The notes beneath the pieces were generated by a model. The model was not told the origin of the DNA. It did no database searches and saw nothing but the letters and a program-made list of their open reading frames with translations. A stretch of DNA of 31,995 bases from CAZXPG01 sp964643145 (GTDB taxonomy: Bacteria; Pseudomonadota; Alphaproteobacteria; Rickettsiales; Arcanibacteraceae), in assembly GCA_964643145.1 (NCBI GenBank), contig CAZXPG010000014.1, positions 1-31,995 on the forward strand. The letters are read 5' to 3'. Positions 15,904 through 24,935 of this stretch are shown here, piece by piece. A program made the position numbers and the translations under genes. The first letter of the stretch is position 1. The number at the start of each line of letters is the position of its first letter.

Positions 15904-16826
15904 ATTCACAGTCTGTAACCAATAGCCTCACCACGCACCATGCCCGCCTGATTGATGGCAAAGAAGAGGCAGGCAAGCTGCGCGCAACGCTTGCCGAGCA
16001 AGTGAAATTGCTGAAAAGCCGTCATAATATTACGCCAGGGCTGGCGGTGATTTTGGTGGGGGATGATCCGGCAAGTGCCATTTATGTGGCCAATAAAGGT
16101 AAACAAACCGCCGAAGTGGGGATGAACTCTTTTGAATATCGCATGGCGGCAGATACCCCGCAAAAAAGTCTGCTGGCTAAAATTGACAGCCTGAATAACG
16201 ACCCGAAAATCCATGGTATTCTGGTGCAATTGCCGCTTCCTTCTCATATTGATGAAAAAGCGGTTATCAGTGCCATTAACCCCGGTAAAGACGTGGACGG
16301 GTTCCATGTGGCCAATGTTGGCAGACTAAGCACCGGCCTTGATGGGCTGACGCCCTGCACGCCGTCTGGTTGCCTGATTCTGCTGAAATCGGTGCTGGGA
16401 AATGATTTATCTGGCAAAAAAGCCATTGTCATTGGCCGTTCCAATATTGTTGGCAAACCGATGGCAAACCTGTTGCTTAATGAAAGCTGCACCGTGACTA
16501 TCGTACATTCTAAAACGAAAGACCTGGTAGCAGAGTGCCGCCAAGCTGATATTATTGTGGCTGCCGTGGGGCGTCCTGAGCTGGTGAGAGGTGACTGGGT
16601 TAAACCAGGTGCTGTGGTGATTGATGTAGGGATAAACCGTGTTACCACCCCGGAAGGCAAAACGAAATTGCTAGGCGATGTGGCGTTTGAGGAAGTGGCG
16701 CAGGTGGCGGGGGCAATCACTCCCGTGCCAGGCGGCGTTGGCCCTATGACCATTGCCTGCCTGTTGCAGAATACACTGAAGGCCGCCTGCAAATTGCGGA
16801 ATGTGGCGGTGCCGGAGGTGTTGTAA
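15900..16826 (+). CDS. folD: Bifunctional methylenetetrahydrofolate dehydrogenase/cyclohydrolase FolD
   Basis: The 308-residue enzyme interconverts 5,10-methylene-THF, methenyl-THF and 10-formyl-THF using NADP, supplying one-carbon units. The substrate region has YVANKGKQTAEVGM, with the catalytic Lys, and VDGFHVANVGRL. NADP-binding is in VIGRSNIVGKPMANLL, and the C-terminal signature is PVPGGVGPMTIACLLQNT. The length is normal with a slightly long N-terminus. Its start overlaps the reductase stop, and the next gene begins 5 bases after its stop, so the three genes form an operon. Confidence 0.96.
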   Translation: MNSQSVTNSLTTHHARLIDGKEEAGKLRATLAEQVKLLKSRHNITPGLAVILVGDDPASAIYVANKGKQTAEVGMNSFEYRMAADTPQKSLLAKIDSLNNDPKIHGILVQLPLPSHIDEKAVISAINPGKDVDGFHVANVGRLSTGLDGLTPCTPSGCLILLKSVLGNDLSGKKAIVIGRSNIVGKPMANLLLNESCTVTIVHSKTKDLVAECRQADIIVAAVGRPELVRGDWVKPGAVVIDVGINRVTTPEGKTKLLGDVAFEEVAQVAGAITPVPGGVGPMTIACLLQNTLKAACKLRNVAVPEVL

Positions 16827-16831
16827 TCATC

Positions 16832-18040
16832 ATGACATCCCCCCTCTCTACAGATGTCGTAATCGTGGGTGCTGGTATGGCAGGGCTGACCTTGGCGGCG
16901 GCACTGGCGCGGCAGGGAATGAAAGTAACCCTGCTTGAAAAATATGATGTGGGCTATTTCAGTGCCCATCCAGAAATAACGCCGCCGCCTGATGGCCGTT
17001 CCAGTGCCATTGCCTATGCATCGCAGCAGATACTTGACCGTTTTGGTCTGTGGGAAGGGGTGCTGGCAGCAGAAGCCTGCCCCATTAACGATATTCATAT
17101 TACTGATGGCAATACGCCCTTTTCCTTGCATTTTGACCACCGGCAGGTGGGGGAAATGCCTATGGGCTATATGCTGGAGAATAGGGCAATCCTGCGTGCA
17201 TTGTTTAATGTCGCTGTCACACTTCCTGCCATTACCCTGCTTTCCCCCGCCCATGCCGTGCAGATTACCCATGATGCCCATCATGCGGTGGTGCATCTTC
17301 ACGATGGACGCGCGATAAGAGCCCGGCTGGTGGTGGCGGCAGATGGCAAAACTTCCACAGTGCGGCAGATGCTCAATATCCCAACAACCCGCTGGGATTA
17401 TGGCCAGACAGCGATTGTCTGCACCATTGCCCATGAAAAGCACCATCAGTATGTGGCGCAGGAACGCTTTTTGCCAAGTGGCCCATTTGCGGTGCTGCCC
17501 TTAAAAGGTGGCTATCATTCTTCACTGGTATGGGTAGAAAAAACCCCGCTGATTGCGCAGTTTATGCAGATGGAAGAAAGTGAGCGCCTATGGCATATTC
17601 AGAAGCGGGTAGGGATGAGCCTTGGCAGGGTGGAGCCTGTCACGCATTTCACTAGCTATCCACTTAATGCGTGTTTTGCTGAACGCTATGCGGAAGGTCG
17701 GGCTGTGCTGGTGGGAGATGCCGCCCATGGCATTCACCCGATTGCAGGCCAGGGGTTTAATTTAGGGGTGCAGGATAGTGGCGTGCTGGTGGATGAAGTG
17801 TTGGCACAATATCAGCTTGGCTTGGATATTGGCGCAAAACACGTGCTTGCCCGCTATACCAGCAAGCGCAGGCCAGAAAATATGGCAATGCTTGCTATCA
17901 CCGACGGCCTGACCCGCCTGTTTTCCACTAATTTCTCCTCTATAAAACATGCGCGCCGGTTAGGGATTGGTGCGGTTGACCATATCGCCCCCCTCCAGCG
18001 TTTCTTTATCCGCTACGCGATGGGGTTAAGAGGGAAATAG
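16832..18040 (+). CDS. UbiH/UbiF/COQ6-family FAD-dependent monooxygenase
   Basis: The 402-residue flavoprotein has the N-terminal Rossmann motif GAGMAGLTLAAALARQG at about 13-29, a middle motif AADGKTSTVRQ at about 170, and the second FAD motif GDAAHGIHPIAGQGFNLG at about 297. These are typical of aromatic-ring hydroxylases of ubiquinone biosynthesis. Which ring carbon it modifies cannot be decided from sequence. It lies 5 bases after folD, and its neighbour the ferredoxin reductase could be relevant as an electron source, though this family normally uses NADPH directly or an unknown donor. Confidence 0.85.
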   Translation: MTSPLSTDVVIVGAGMAGLTLAAALARQGMKVTLLEKYDVGYFSAHPEITPPPDGRSSAIAYASQQILDRFGLWEGVLAAEACPINDIHITDGNTPFSLHFDHRQVGEMPMGYMLENRAILRALFNVAVTLPAITLLSPAHAVQITHDAHHAVVHLHDGRAIRARLVVAADGKTSTVRQMLNIPTTRWDYGQTAIVCTIAHEKHHQYVAQERFLPSGPFAVLPLKGGYHSSLVWVEKTPLIAQFMQMEESERLWHIQKRVGMSLGRVEPVTHFTSYPLNACFAERYAEGRAVLVGDAAHGIHPIAGQGFNLGVQDSGVLVDEVLAQYQLGLDIGAKHVLARYTSKRRPENMAMLAITDGLTRLFSTNFSSIKHARRLGIGAVDHIAPLQRFFIRYAMGLRGK

Positions 18041-18075
18041 TTTTGACAGAAGTCTAATAAATCATAATAAAGCAC

Positions 18076-18104
18076 TTGAGTTTTGTATATAGTTTAGCTA
18101 TATT
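18076..18104 (+). promoter_or_regulatory. Promoter of the rimP–nusA–infB operon
   Basis: TTGAGT (18076-18081) and TATATT (18099-18104) are exactly 17 bases apart in AT-rich DNA, 36 bases after the stop of the UbiH-type gene. Transcription would begin near 18111, giving a leader of about 80 bases that contains the hairpin at 18134-18156. Confidence 0.55.
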
Positions 18105-18133
18105 CACTTATAATTACTATGGTGGGGGCTGGA

Positions 18134-18156
18134 GGTGGGTTTTACCCGCCTTTTTT
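18134..18156 (+). terminator. Terminator-like hairpin in the rimP leader (candidate attenuator)
   Basis: GGTGGGT (18134-18140) pairs with ACCCGCC (18144-18150) around a TTT loop, followed by six T residues. It lies downstream of the likely promoter and 35 bases before the GTG of rimP, so it would terminate the operon's own transcript unless bypassed. It could also end the upstream operon. Since the operon encodes NusA, feedback through termination efficiency is an attractive inference. Confidence 0.65.
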
Positions 18157-18190
18157 ATTAGGCTTATCTTTTTTTAATGGAACCACTCAC

Positions 18191-18688
18191 GTGCAACTCG
18201 AAGAAAAAATTACCACACTTATTAGCGACTCCCTGCATGTGGCAGGATATGAGCTGGTGCGTGTGTTGTTGCGAGACGGCAAAGGCCGGACGCTGCAAAT
18301 TATGATTGACCGCTTAGACGAAAAAGATATCACTATCCGTGATTGTGAAAAGGCGAGCCGTCTTATTTCCGCTATTATTGATGTGAATGATCCGATAGAG
18401 GGTGAATATAATCTGGAAGTCAGTTCTCCTGGCATTGACCGCCCATTGGTGCGGCTCAAGGATTTTGCCCGCTTTGCGGGGCTTGAGGCTAAAATTGCTA
18501 CCTTGCATCCTGTGAATGGCAGAAAGCGTTTCACTGGTAGGCTGGTGGGAATAGATGGGGATATCGTGCAATTGCAGCTTGCCGGAGAAGATATCCCTGT
18601 TGGTATAGGTTTTGACAATATACATAACGCCAAATTGGTGATGAATGATGAATTAATGGCCCAAGCGGCTAACAAAAAAACGAATTAG
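18191..18688 (+). CDS. rimP: Ribosome maturation factor RimP
   Basis: This 165-residue protein is needed for 30S subunit maturation. Typical RimP parts are GYELVRVLLRDGKGRTLQIMIDR, the SRLISAIIDVNDPIEGEYNLEVSSPGIDRPL core at about 55-90, and a C-terminal small-barrel domain (RFTGRLVGIDGDIVQLQL). The start is placed at GTG 18191, which fits the family N-terminus (QLEEKITTLIS). A longer reading from ATG 18119 would run through the terminator hairpin and encode a Gly/Pro/Phe-rich, non-homologous extension. It is the first gene of the nusA operon, 11 bases before nusA. Confidence 0.9.
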   Translation: MQLEEKITTLISDSLHVAGYELVRVLLRDGKGRTLQIMIDRLDEKDITIRDCEKASRLISAIIDVNDPIEGEYNLEVSSPGIDRPLVRLKDFARFAGLEAKIATLHPVNGRKRFTGRLVGIDGDIVQLQLAGEDIPVGIGFDNIHNAKLVMNDELMAQAANKKTN

Positions 18689-18699
18689 GTAACGATATA

Positions 18700-20247
18700 A
18701 TGGCACATTCTGCTACTACAAATGCAAATTTCGGTTTCGGCAATACGGAAATTTTACAGATTGCTGATGCAGTCGCCCGTGAAAAAGGTATCATGCGTGA
18801 CTCTGTGATTGAGGCGATGGAACAAGCTATCCAGGTGGCAGGCAGGCGCAAATATGGGCATGAGCATACCATCCGTGCGGAAATTGACCGTAAATCTGGG
18901 GAGATACGCCTGTTTCGTGAATTGCTGGTGGTTGACCTGAATGCGCCAAAACCGGAAGAAGAGCCCGGTGCTGAAGTGGTGGCAACCATTGGCTTGCAGG
19001 ATGCACTCTGTTCTCATCCTGATGTGAAAATAGGTGATGTTATTTCTGACCCGTTGCCGCCCATTGATTTGGGGCGTGTGGCTGCGCAAACTGCCAAGCA
19101 GGTGATTGTGCAGAAAGTGCGTGATGCTGAGCGTGAGCGCCAATATGAAGATTTCAAAGACCGTATGGGTGATATTGTGAATGGTATTATCAAACGCATT
19201 GAATATGGCAATGTCACGGTTGATTTAGGCCGTGCCGAAGCGGTGTTAAAGCGTGATGCCCTTATCCGTGGGGAAGTGTTGCGCCAGAACGATCGTATTC
19301 GTGCCTATGTGGAAGATGTGCGCCGTGAAAATAAAGGGCCGCAGATTTTCCTTTCTCGCACCCATAATGCCTTTATGGCGAAACTCTTTGCCCAGGAAGT
19401 GCCAGAAGTGTATGATGGGGTTATTGAAATTAAGGCGGTGGCCAGAGAGCCTGGTTCCCGTGCTAAAATGGCAGTGCTTTCCCATGACCAAAGCATTGAT
19501 CCAGTGGGGTCATGTGTGGGGATTCGTGGTGCCAGGGTGCAGGCCGTGACCACCGAGCTGCAAGGCGAAAAGATTGACATTATCAACTGGTCTTCTGATC
19601 CGGCGACCTTTGTGGTGAATGCCTTGGCTCCAGCTGAAGTTACCAAAGTGGTCTTGGATGAAGAGAAAAAGCGCATTGAAGTGATTGTGCCAGAAGACCA
19701 GTTAAGCCTGGCCATTGGGCGGCGTGGGCAGAATGTACGGCTTGCCTCCCAGCTTACCGGTTGGAACATTGATGTGATGACCGAAGATGATGAATCTAAA
19801 CGCCGTCTGGAAGAATTTAACAGTTTGACACAGCTCTTTGTGGATGCGCTGAATGTGGAAGAAGTCATTGCCCAGCTTCTGGTGACGGAAGGCTTCGCTG
19901 CGGTGGAAGAGGTGGCCTATGTGCCGCTGGAAGAACTGGCCTCTATTGAAGGCTTTGATGAAGCAGTTGCTGCTGAGTTGCATAACCGTGCGGTTTCCTA
20001 TATTGAGCAGCGTGATAGTGCCTTGACAGCAGAATGGCAGGCACTGGGTGTCATGGAAGATCTGGCCAAACTGGCCATGGTGCCAGAAGCAGTGCTGGTT
20101 GCTTTTGGCAATAAAGGTATTAAGTCATTGGAAGATTTAGCTGATTTATCCCATGATGAATTTATTGAGCTTATCCCAGATAGCGGCCTAACGGGAGAGC
20201 AGATTGATGCCCTCATTATGGAAGCGCGTACGCGTACTAATGTGTAA
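18700..20247 (+). CDS. nusA: Transcription termination/antitermination factor NusA
   Basis: The 515-residue protein binds RNA polymerase and nascent RNA and modulates pausing, termination and antitermination. The N-terminal polymerase-binding domain spans about 1-125. The S1 domain at about 135-200 contains GIIKRIEYGNVTVDLG. KH1 is near 270-300 (GSCVGIRGARVQAV) and KH2 near 335-365 (LAIGRRGQNVRLASQLTGWNID). An acidic C-terminal region of about 150 residues has two helix-hairpin-like repeats (LLVTEGFAAVEEVAYVPLEE and LADLSHDEFIEL), as in proteobacterial NusA with C-terminal extensions. Confidence 0.97.
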   Translation: MAHSATTNANFGFGNTEILQIADAVAREKGIMRDSVIEAMEQAIQVAGRRKYGHEHTIRAEIDRKSGEIRLFRELLVVDLNAPKPEEEPGAEVVATIGLQDALCSHPDVKIGDVISDPLPPIDLGRVAAQTAKQVIVQKVRDAERERQYEDFKDRMGDIVNGIIKRIEYGNVTVDLGRAEAVLKRDALIRGEVLRQNDRIRAYVEDVRRENKGPQIFLSRTHNAFMAKLFAQEVPEVYDGVIEIKAVAREPGSRAKMAVLSHDQSIDPVGSCVGIRGARVQAVTTELQGEKIDIINWSSDPATFVVNALAPAEVTKVVLDEEKKRIEVIVPEDQLSLAIGRRGQNVRLASQLTGWNIDVMTEDDESKRRLEEFNSLTQLFVDALNVEEVIAQLLVTEGFAAVEEVAYVPLEELASIEGFDEAVAAELHNRAVSYIEQRDSALTAEWQALGVMEDLAKLAMVPEAVLVAFGNKGIKSLEDLADLSHDEFIELIPDSGLTGEQIDALIMEARTRTNV

Positions 20248-20264
20248 GGGGGCGAGATAGTCGA

Positions 20265-20870
20265 TTGCGTGTGTTGCTGAATGATGGGGGAGCGGAAGGA
20301 TCTGACGCTATACGACGTTGTATCGTAACAGGCGAAAACCTGCCTAAAGCAATGTTGCTGCGTTTTGTCGTTGCGCCCAATAAAACCCTAACGCCGGATA
20401 TTGTAGGTAAGTTGCCTGGAAAAGGCGTGTGGGTGCGCTGCAACCAGCGTATGGTAAAGCAGGCGGCTGAAAAGAAGTTGTTTAATAAAGCGGTGAAGGC
20501 GGTGGTGGTCATCCCGTCATTGCTTGAAGAACAGGTGGCTATACTACTAAAGACCCATTGCCTTAATATGCTTTCCATGGCAAAAAAGAGTGGGATGTTA
20601 GTATCGGGCTATGCAAAACTTCAGGCACTGCAAGCAGAGAGGAAGGCGGTGCTCATTCTGCGGGCATATGATAGTGCTTACGCCGCACAGGAAAAAAAAC
20701 AGGAGAGTGGCGGTGTTCCCGTCGTAACGTTATTCAGCAATGATGAACTTTCATCAACACTAGGGTGTGAGAATGTAGTGCATGTCGCGTTGCGGCAAAG
20801 TGCCATTGCAACACAATGTAAGAGCCTTATAGACCGCTATAGTGCTTACATCCATCATAATATGAGTTAG
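20265..20870 (+). CDS. YlxR (DUF448)–L7Ae-like RNA-binding fusion protein
   Basis: The 201-residue protein joins two RNA-binding modules. Residues about 15-90 are YlxR-like (RRCIVTGENLPKAMLLRFVV, then KLPGKGVWVRC). Residues about 95-190 resemble an L7Ae/L30e ribosomal-protein fold (LLKTHCLNMLSMAKKSGMLVSGY, then VPVVTLFSNDELSSTLG). The fusion between nusA and infB is common in Alphaproteobacteria. A TTG at 20265 is the best start, since no in-frame ATG precedes the YlxR motif; GGGGG at 20247-20251 is an imperfect ribosome binding site. The function is likely ribosome- or RNA-related, but not established from sequence. Confidence 0.85.
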   Translation: MRVLLNDGGAEGSDAIRRCIVTGENLPKAMLLRFVVAPNKTLTPDIVGKLPGKGVWVRCNQRMVKQAAEKKLFNKAVKAVVVIPSLLEEQVAILLKTHCLNMLSMAKKSGMLVSGYAKLQALQAERKAVLILRAYDSAYAAQEKKQESGGVPVVTLFSNDELSSTLGCENVVHVALRQSAIATQCKSLIDRYSAYIHHNMS

Positions 20871-20882
20871 GTAAAAAACCAC

Positions 20883-23606
20883 ATGAGTAATACATCAGAC
20901 CACGGCAACGACAAACCAACCCTGACACTGGGGCCTGCCAAGTTGCAGTTGACTAAAACGGTAGAGGTGGGGCAAATACGTCAAAGCCTGCCGCATGGTC
21001 GTTCTAAGAGTTCACGGGCGGTTACCGTTGAAGTAAAGAAAACCCGCACATTCTCGCAAGGGGTGGGGGGTAAAATGATTGAAGTGAAATCAACAGTGGG
21101 AACATCCGATAAAGCTACCGCCGCTGAGGAAGCGGCCGCGTTATTTGGTGGTCGCACCCTGACAGAAGGGGAGCGGACAGCGCGTCTGCGTGCATTCCAA
21201 CATGCCAAAGAAGTGGCTGCCAGTGAAGAAGAGCAGCCGCAGGATGTGCCGCAGGAAGAGGAAGCCCCTGTAGAAGTGCCTCAGGCAGAACTACCTCCAT
21301 TGGCTCCGGTAGAAGTGGTGGAAACACCTATAGTGCCACCTGTTGTGGAAGAACCCATTGAAACCCTAGACGTAGAACCGGACGAAGTAAAAGAAGAGCC
21401 TGTACAGGAAGAGGTGGTTATTCCCGCTGCGCCAGAAGAGCAAGTGCCTTCTGCCCCTACATTGTCACTTTCGTTAGCCTCGCTTACATCGCATATTATT
21501 GTTGAACCTGCCACACCAAGAAAGCCGAAGGTGAAGGCGCCAGAGGTCGTAGCAGAAGAAACTGTAAAAGCGAAGAAAGCAGTTCCTGCCAAACCGGTTA
21601 AGGCCAGTGCGCCACGTGCCGCGCAAGCCACGGATGATGAAAAAAACCGCAAACCAGGCAAAACCGAAGTGCGTCATAGCCCAGGTAAAAATCGCTATGA
21701 TGAGAGCAAACGCCCGAATATAAAGCTACTGGCAGCCGGAGGTGAAGATGAAGGCGCTGGCCGTATGCGTAGCCTAGCATCTCTCAAGCGTGCCCGTGAG
21801 AAAGCCAGACGCTTGGAATCAGCCCCACGTGCTATTGAAAAATTCTCGCGTGAAGTTACCTTGCCTGAAACGATTACCGTGCAGGAACTGGCGGTGCGTA
21901 TGGCAGAACGTGCCACGGATGTGGTGCGTGAGCTGATGAAAATGGGGATGATTGTAACGGCCAATCAGACGATTGATGCCGATACTGCCGAGTTAATCAT
22001 TCACTCTTTTGGCCATAAGGTAAAGCGTGTTACCGAGGCGGATGTAGAGAATATCTTGTTGGAAGACCAAGAAGAGCCAGAAGCATCCCTGGTTAAACGT
22101 GCGCCGGTTGTTACCATTATGGGGCATGTTGACCATGGGAAAACCTCGCTTCTGGATGCGCTTCATTCTACCGATGTCGTCACTGGGGAGGCTGGTGGCA
22201 TTACCCAGCATATTGGTGCTTATCAAGTGCAGTTAGAGAATGGCCAGCATATTACTTTCCTGGATACCCCAGGCCATGAAGCCTTTACGGCGATGCGTTC
22301 ACGCGGGGCAAAAGTAACCGATATTGTGGTGCTGGTGGTGGCCGCTGATGATGGTATTATGGCGCAGACTGTCGAGGCAATCAACCATGCCAAAGCGGCG
22401 GAAGTGCCGATTATTGTGGCGATCAATAAAATTGATAAGCCCGATGCCAACCCCGATCGTGTACGTAATGAACTGCTTGAAAATGGCCTGGTGCCGGAAG
22501 AGTTGGGGGGCGATACGATGGTGGTGGAAGTCTCTGCCAAGAAGCGTTTGAACCTCGATAAGCTGGAAGAGGCGATTCTCTTGCAGGCGGAAGTGTTGGA
22601 ACTGAAGGCGAACCCCACCCGTTCTGCAACAGGGGCGGTGGTGGAAGCCAAGATTGATAAGGGCCGTGGTGTAGTCGTCACCGTATTGGTGCAGAAAGGG
22701 ACGCTTGCTGTGGGTGATATTGTGGTGGCGGGTACAACATCGGGCAAGGTGCGTGCGATTATTGATGATAAAGGCCAACAGCTTGATAAAGCACTGCCTT
22801 CAATGCCGGTAGAGATTCTGGGGCTAACAGAAGTGCCACAGGCAGGTGATCAGTTTGCCGTTGTGGATAGTGAACGCCAGGCGAGGGAAATTGCAGAATT
22901 CCGTATGAAACGGATGCGTAATCTGCGCACGGCGGCAACACATCGTGGCAGCCTGGAGGAATTATTCTCCAAAGCGGCAGGGAGCGCGAAAACCAAGCAG
23001 TTGCCGATTATTGTCAAGGCGGATGTGCATGGTTCCGTGGAAGCTATTACTGGCAGCTTGAGTAAATTACCTGCCGATGAGGTGAAAATTCGTATCCTGC
23101 ATTCAGCTGCTGGCGGCATTACCGAATCTGATGTGGCACTTGCCCAGGCTTCTGGTGCAATTATCCTGGGCTTTAATGTGCGTGCCAACCCGCAGGCGCG
23201 GGAAATGGCTTCCAGGGAAGGGGTTGATCTGCGGTATTATTCGGTGATTTACGATTTGGTAAATGATGTCAAAGCGGCACTGAGTGGTATGCTCTCGCCG
23301 GTGCTTCGTGAAGAATATTTGGGTAGTGCGCAAATCCGCCAGATATTTATCATGTCTAAATATGGTAAGGTTGCCGGATGTATGGTGCTGGATGGTATTG
23401 TTAAACGCGGTGCCAAAGTGCGGTTGCTGCGTGATAATATCGTGATTCATGAAGGAAAATTGAAAACCCTGCGCCGCTTCAAGGAAGATGTGAAAGAAGT
23501 GCGCGAAGGCTATGAATGTGGTATCGCCTTTGAGAACTATGAAGACATCCGCGAGGGTGATCTTGTGGAAGCATTTGATATTATTGAAGAGAAACAGGTA
23601 TTGTAG
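20883..23606 (+). CDS. infB: Translation initiation factor IF-2
   Basis: This 907-residue GTPase brings fMet-tRNA to the 30S subunit. The N-terminal segment (TLTLGPAKLQLTKTVEVGQI, then QSLPHGRSKSSRAVTVEVKK) is the alphaproteobacterial IF-2 start. It is followed by a long low-complexity region rich in Glu, Pro, Val, Ala and Lys to about residue 290, then an IF2_N domain (ITVQELAVRMAERATDVVRELM). The GTPase domain starts at about 405: G1 GHVDHGKT at 414-421, DTPGHEAF, and NKIDKPDANPDRV. Domains II, III and IV complete the protein. The TAG stop is followed by a short heptamer-phased repeat before rbfA. Confidence 0.97.
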   Translation: MSNTSDHGNDKPTLTLGPAKLQLTKTVEVGQIRQSLPHGRSKSSRAVTVEVKKTRTFSQGVGGKMIEVKSTVGTSDKATAAEEAAALFGGRTLTEGERTARLRAFQHAKEVAASEEEQPQDVPQEEEAPVEVPQAELPPLAPVEVVETPIVPPVVEEPIETLDVEPDEVKEEPVQEEVVIPAAPEEQVPSAPTLSLSLASLTSHIIVEPATPRKPKVKAPEVVAEETVKAKKAVPAKPVKASAPRAAQATDDEKNRKPGKTEVRHSPGKNRYDESKRPNIKLLAAGGEDEGAGRMRSLASLKRAREKARRLESAPRAIEKFSREVTLPETITVQELAVRMAERATDVVRELMKMGMIVTANQTIDADTAELIIHSFGHKVKRVTEADVENILLEDQEEPEASLVKRAPVVTIMGHVDHGKTSLLDALHSTDVVTGEAGGITQHIGAYQVQLENGQHITFLDTPGHEAFTAMRSRGAKVTDIVVLVVAADDGIMAQTVEAINHAKAAEVPIIVAINKIDKPDANPDRVRNELLENGLVPEELGGDTMVVEVSAKKRLNLDKLEEAILLQAEVLELKANPTRSATGAVVEAKIDKGRGVVVTVLVQKGTLAVGDIVVAGTTSGKVRAIIDDKGQQLDKALPSMPVEILGLTEVPQAGDQFAVVDSERQAREIAEFRMKRMRNLRTAATHRGSLEELFSKAAGSAKTKQLPIIVKADVHGSVEAITGSLSKLPADEVKIRILHSAAGGITESDVALAQASGAIILGFNVRANPQAREMASREGVDLRYYSVIYDLVNDVKAALSGMLSPVLREEYLGSAQIRQIFIMSKYGKVAGCMVLDGIVKRGAKVRLLRDNIVIHEGKLKTLRRFKEDVKEVREGYECGIAFENYEDIREGDLVEAFDIIEEKQVL

Positions 23607-23614
23607 AGGGGGGT

Positions 23615-23624
23615 CTAGACTCTA
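23615..23624. repeat. Minimal heptamer CTA pair between infB and rbfA
   Basis: CTA occurs at 23615 and 23622, with TCTAGA around the first. The spacing is 7, as in the longer arrays. This alone would be unremarkable; it is listed because of the family. Confidence 0.35.
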
Positions 23625-23632
23625 TATTCGCC

Positions 23633-24019
23633 ATGAAAAAAAACTACACAGGAAAAGGCCCAACACAACGGCAGTTGCAGGTGGGGGAGTTATTGCGTCA
23701 TGCGCTGGCAGAATTATTTCTGGAAGGGAAATTCCATGAAGGCGCGTTCACTCAGCCGATTACCGTATCAGAGGTGCGGGTAACGCCAGATTTACGTAGT
23801 GCTACTGTATTTGTCATGCCGCTTGGTGGGGTGGCTGATAAGCGGGGTTTTATTAAAAGCCTGATGCGGGTGGCTCCTGGCATCCGAACTATGGTGGCCA
23901 AACGCGTGAAACTGCGCTTTGCCCCGGAGTTATTCTTTCGTCTGGATGAATCCTTTGAGCGAGGCAGCCACATGGAGGAATTGTTACGTAGCGTTAAACC
24001 CGAAGAGAGCCACGATTGA
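23633..24019 (+). CDS. rbfA: Ribosome-binding factor A
   Basis: The 128-residue KH-like protein assists late 30S maturation and cold adaptation. Typical blocks are RQLQVGELLRHALAELFLEG at the N-terminus, ITVSEVRVTPDLRSATVFVMPLGG, and the end VKLRFAPELFFRLDESFERGSHMEELL. The ATG at 23633 is the only sensible start; the ribosome binding site is weak, so coupling to infB is possible. Its TGA shares one base with the truB ATG (TGATG). Confidence 0.95.
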   Translation: MKKNYTGKGPTQRQLQVGELLRHALAELFLEGKFHEGAFTQPITVSEVRVTPDLRSATVFVMPLGGVADKRGFIKSLMRVAPGIRTMVAKRVKLRFAPELFFRLDESFERGSHMEELLRSVKPEESHD

Positions 24020-24918
24020 TGCAAGCAGGGCTTTCAGGGTGGCTGGTGATTGATAAGCCCGAAGGTGTTAATTCGACACGTGTTGTTGCTATTGTCCGCA
24101 AGCTGCTTAACACCAGGAAAGTGGGGCATGCTGGCACGCTTGATCCGTTTGCTTCTGGTGTGTTGCCTATTGCTATTGGGGAGGCGACCAAGACCGTCGC
24201 CTATGCCCAACAGCATAGTAAGGAATATTGTTTTACCTTGCAATTTGGTGAAACACGCGATACCGAGGATAGGGAAGGGATGGTGGTTGCTACCAGTGAT
24301 ATCATGCCCTCAGAAACAGCGATACGTGACGTTCTTCCTGGCTTTATCGGGGTAATTAACCAGGTGCCGCCGCGCTATTCAGCCATTAAAGTGGCAGGAA
24401 AACGGTCTTATGCCTTGGCCCGTGCAGGCAGCCAGCATGAGCTTTTGTCGCGTAAAGTGGAGGTTTCTCGCTTTGAACTACAGCACTATTCGCCAGAAGA
24501 GCGCACTGCAACATTTTTCGTGTTATGTGGAAAAGGAACCTATATCCGCTCATTAGCACGCGATGTGGCGACCGCACTTGGGGCATGTGGTTATGTGTCG
24601 ATGCTGCGGCGTGTGCGTGTGGGAGAATTTTCAGTATCACGTGCAATTTTGCTAGCTAATCTTGAAGAGATAGTGCATAATCAACTACCAAACCGCTATA
24701 TTTTACCGGTAGGTGCAGTGCTGGACGACATCCCGGCCTGTTCCGTATCCGATGTGCTTGCTGAGCGCCTGCGAAATGGCCAGCGTCTTTCCCTACAAGA
24801 AGTCAATATAGGGGAGGTTGGTTGTGATATCGTGCGTATTGTAACCAGCGATAGGCTGGTGGCGCTGGCTAAAACAGAGAATGGAGTGCTAAAACCGGTG
24901 CGTGTTTTTAATCATTAA
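24019..24918 (+). CDS. truB: tRNA pseudouridine-55 synthase TruB
   Basis: The 299-residue enzyme makes pseudouridine 55 in the T-loop of tRNAs. GWLVIDKPEGVNSTRVV and KVGHAGTLDPFASGVLPIA are the family motifs; the catalytic Asp is residue 42 in HAGTLD. Other conserved parts are PPRYSAIKVAGKRSYALAR and GTYIRSLARDV. A C-terminal extension of about 80 residues is present. The ATG at 24019 overlaps the rbfA stop by one base; a TTG at 24016 is less likely. Confidence 0.96.
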   Translation: MQAGLSGWLVIDKPEGVNSTRVVAIVRKLLNTRKVGHAGTLDPFASGVLPIAIGEATKTVAYAQQHSKEYCFTLQFGETRDTEDREGMVVATSDIMPSETAIRDVLPGFIGVINQVPPRYSAIKVAGKRSYALARAGSQHELLSRKVEVSRFELQHYSPEERTATFFVLCGKGTYIRSLARDVATALGACGYVSMLRRVRVGEFSVSRAILLANLEEIVHNQLPNRYILPVGAVLDDIPACSVSDVLAERLRNGQRLSLQEVNIGEVGCDIVRIVTSDRLVALAKTENGVLKPVRVFNH

Positions 24919-24935
24919 TATAATAGGAGGAAATG

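Noticed and set aside
16244..17446. 400-codon minus-strand open frame over folD and the UbiH-type gene
   Set aside because: Antisense to two firmly identified genes; the Cys/His/Gly-rich translation is typical of a shadow frame.
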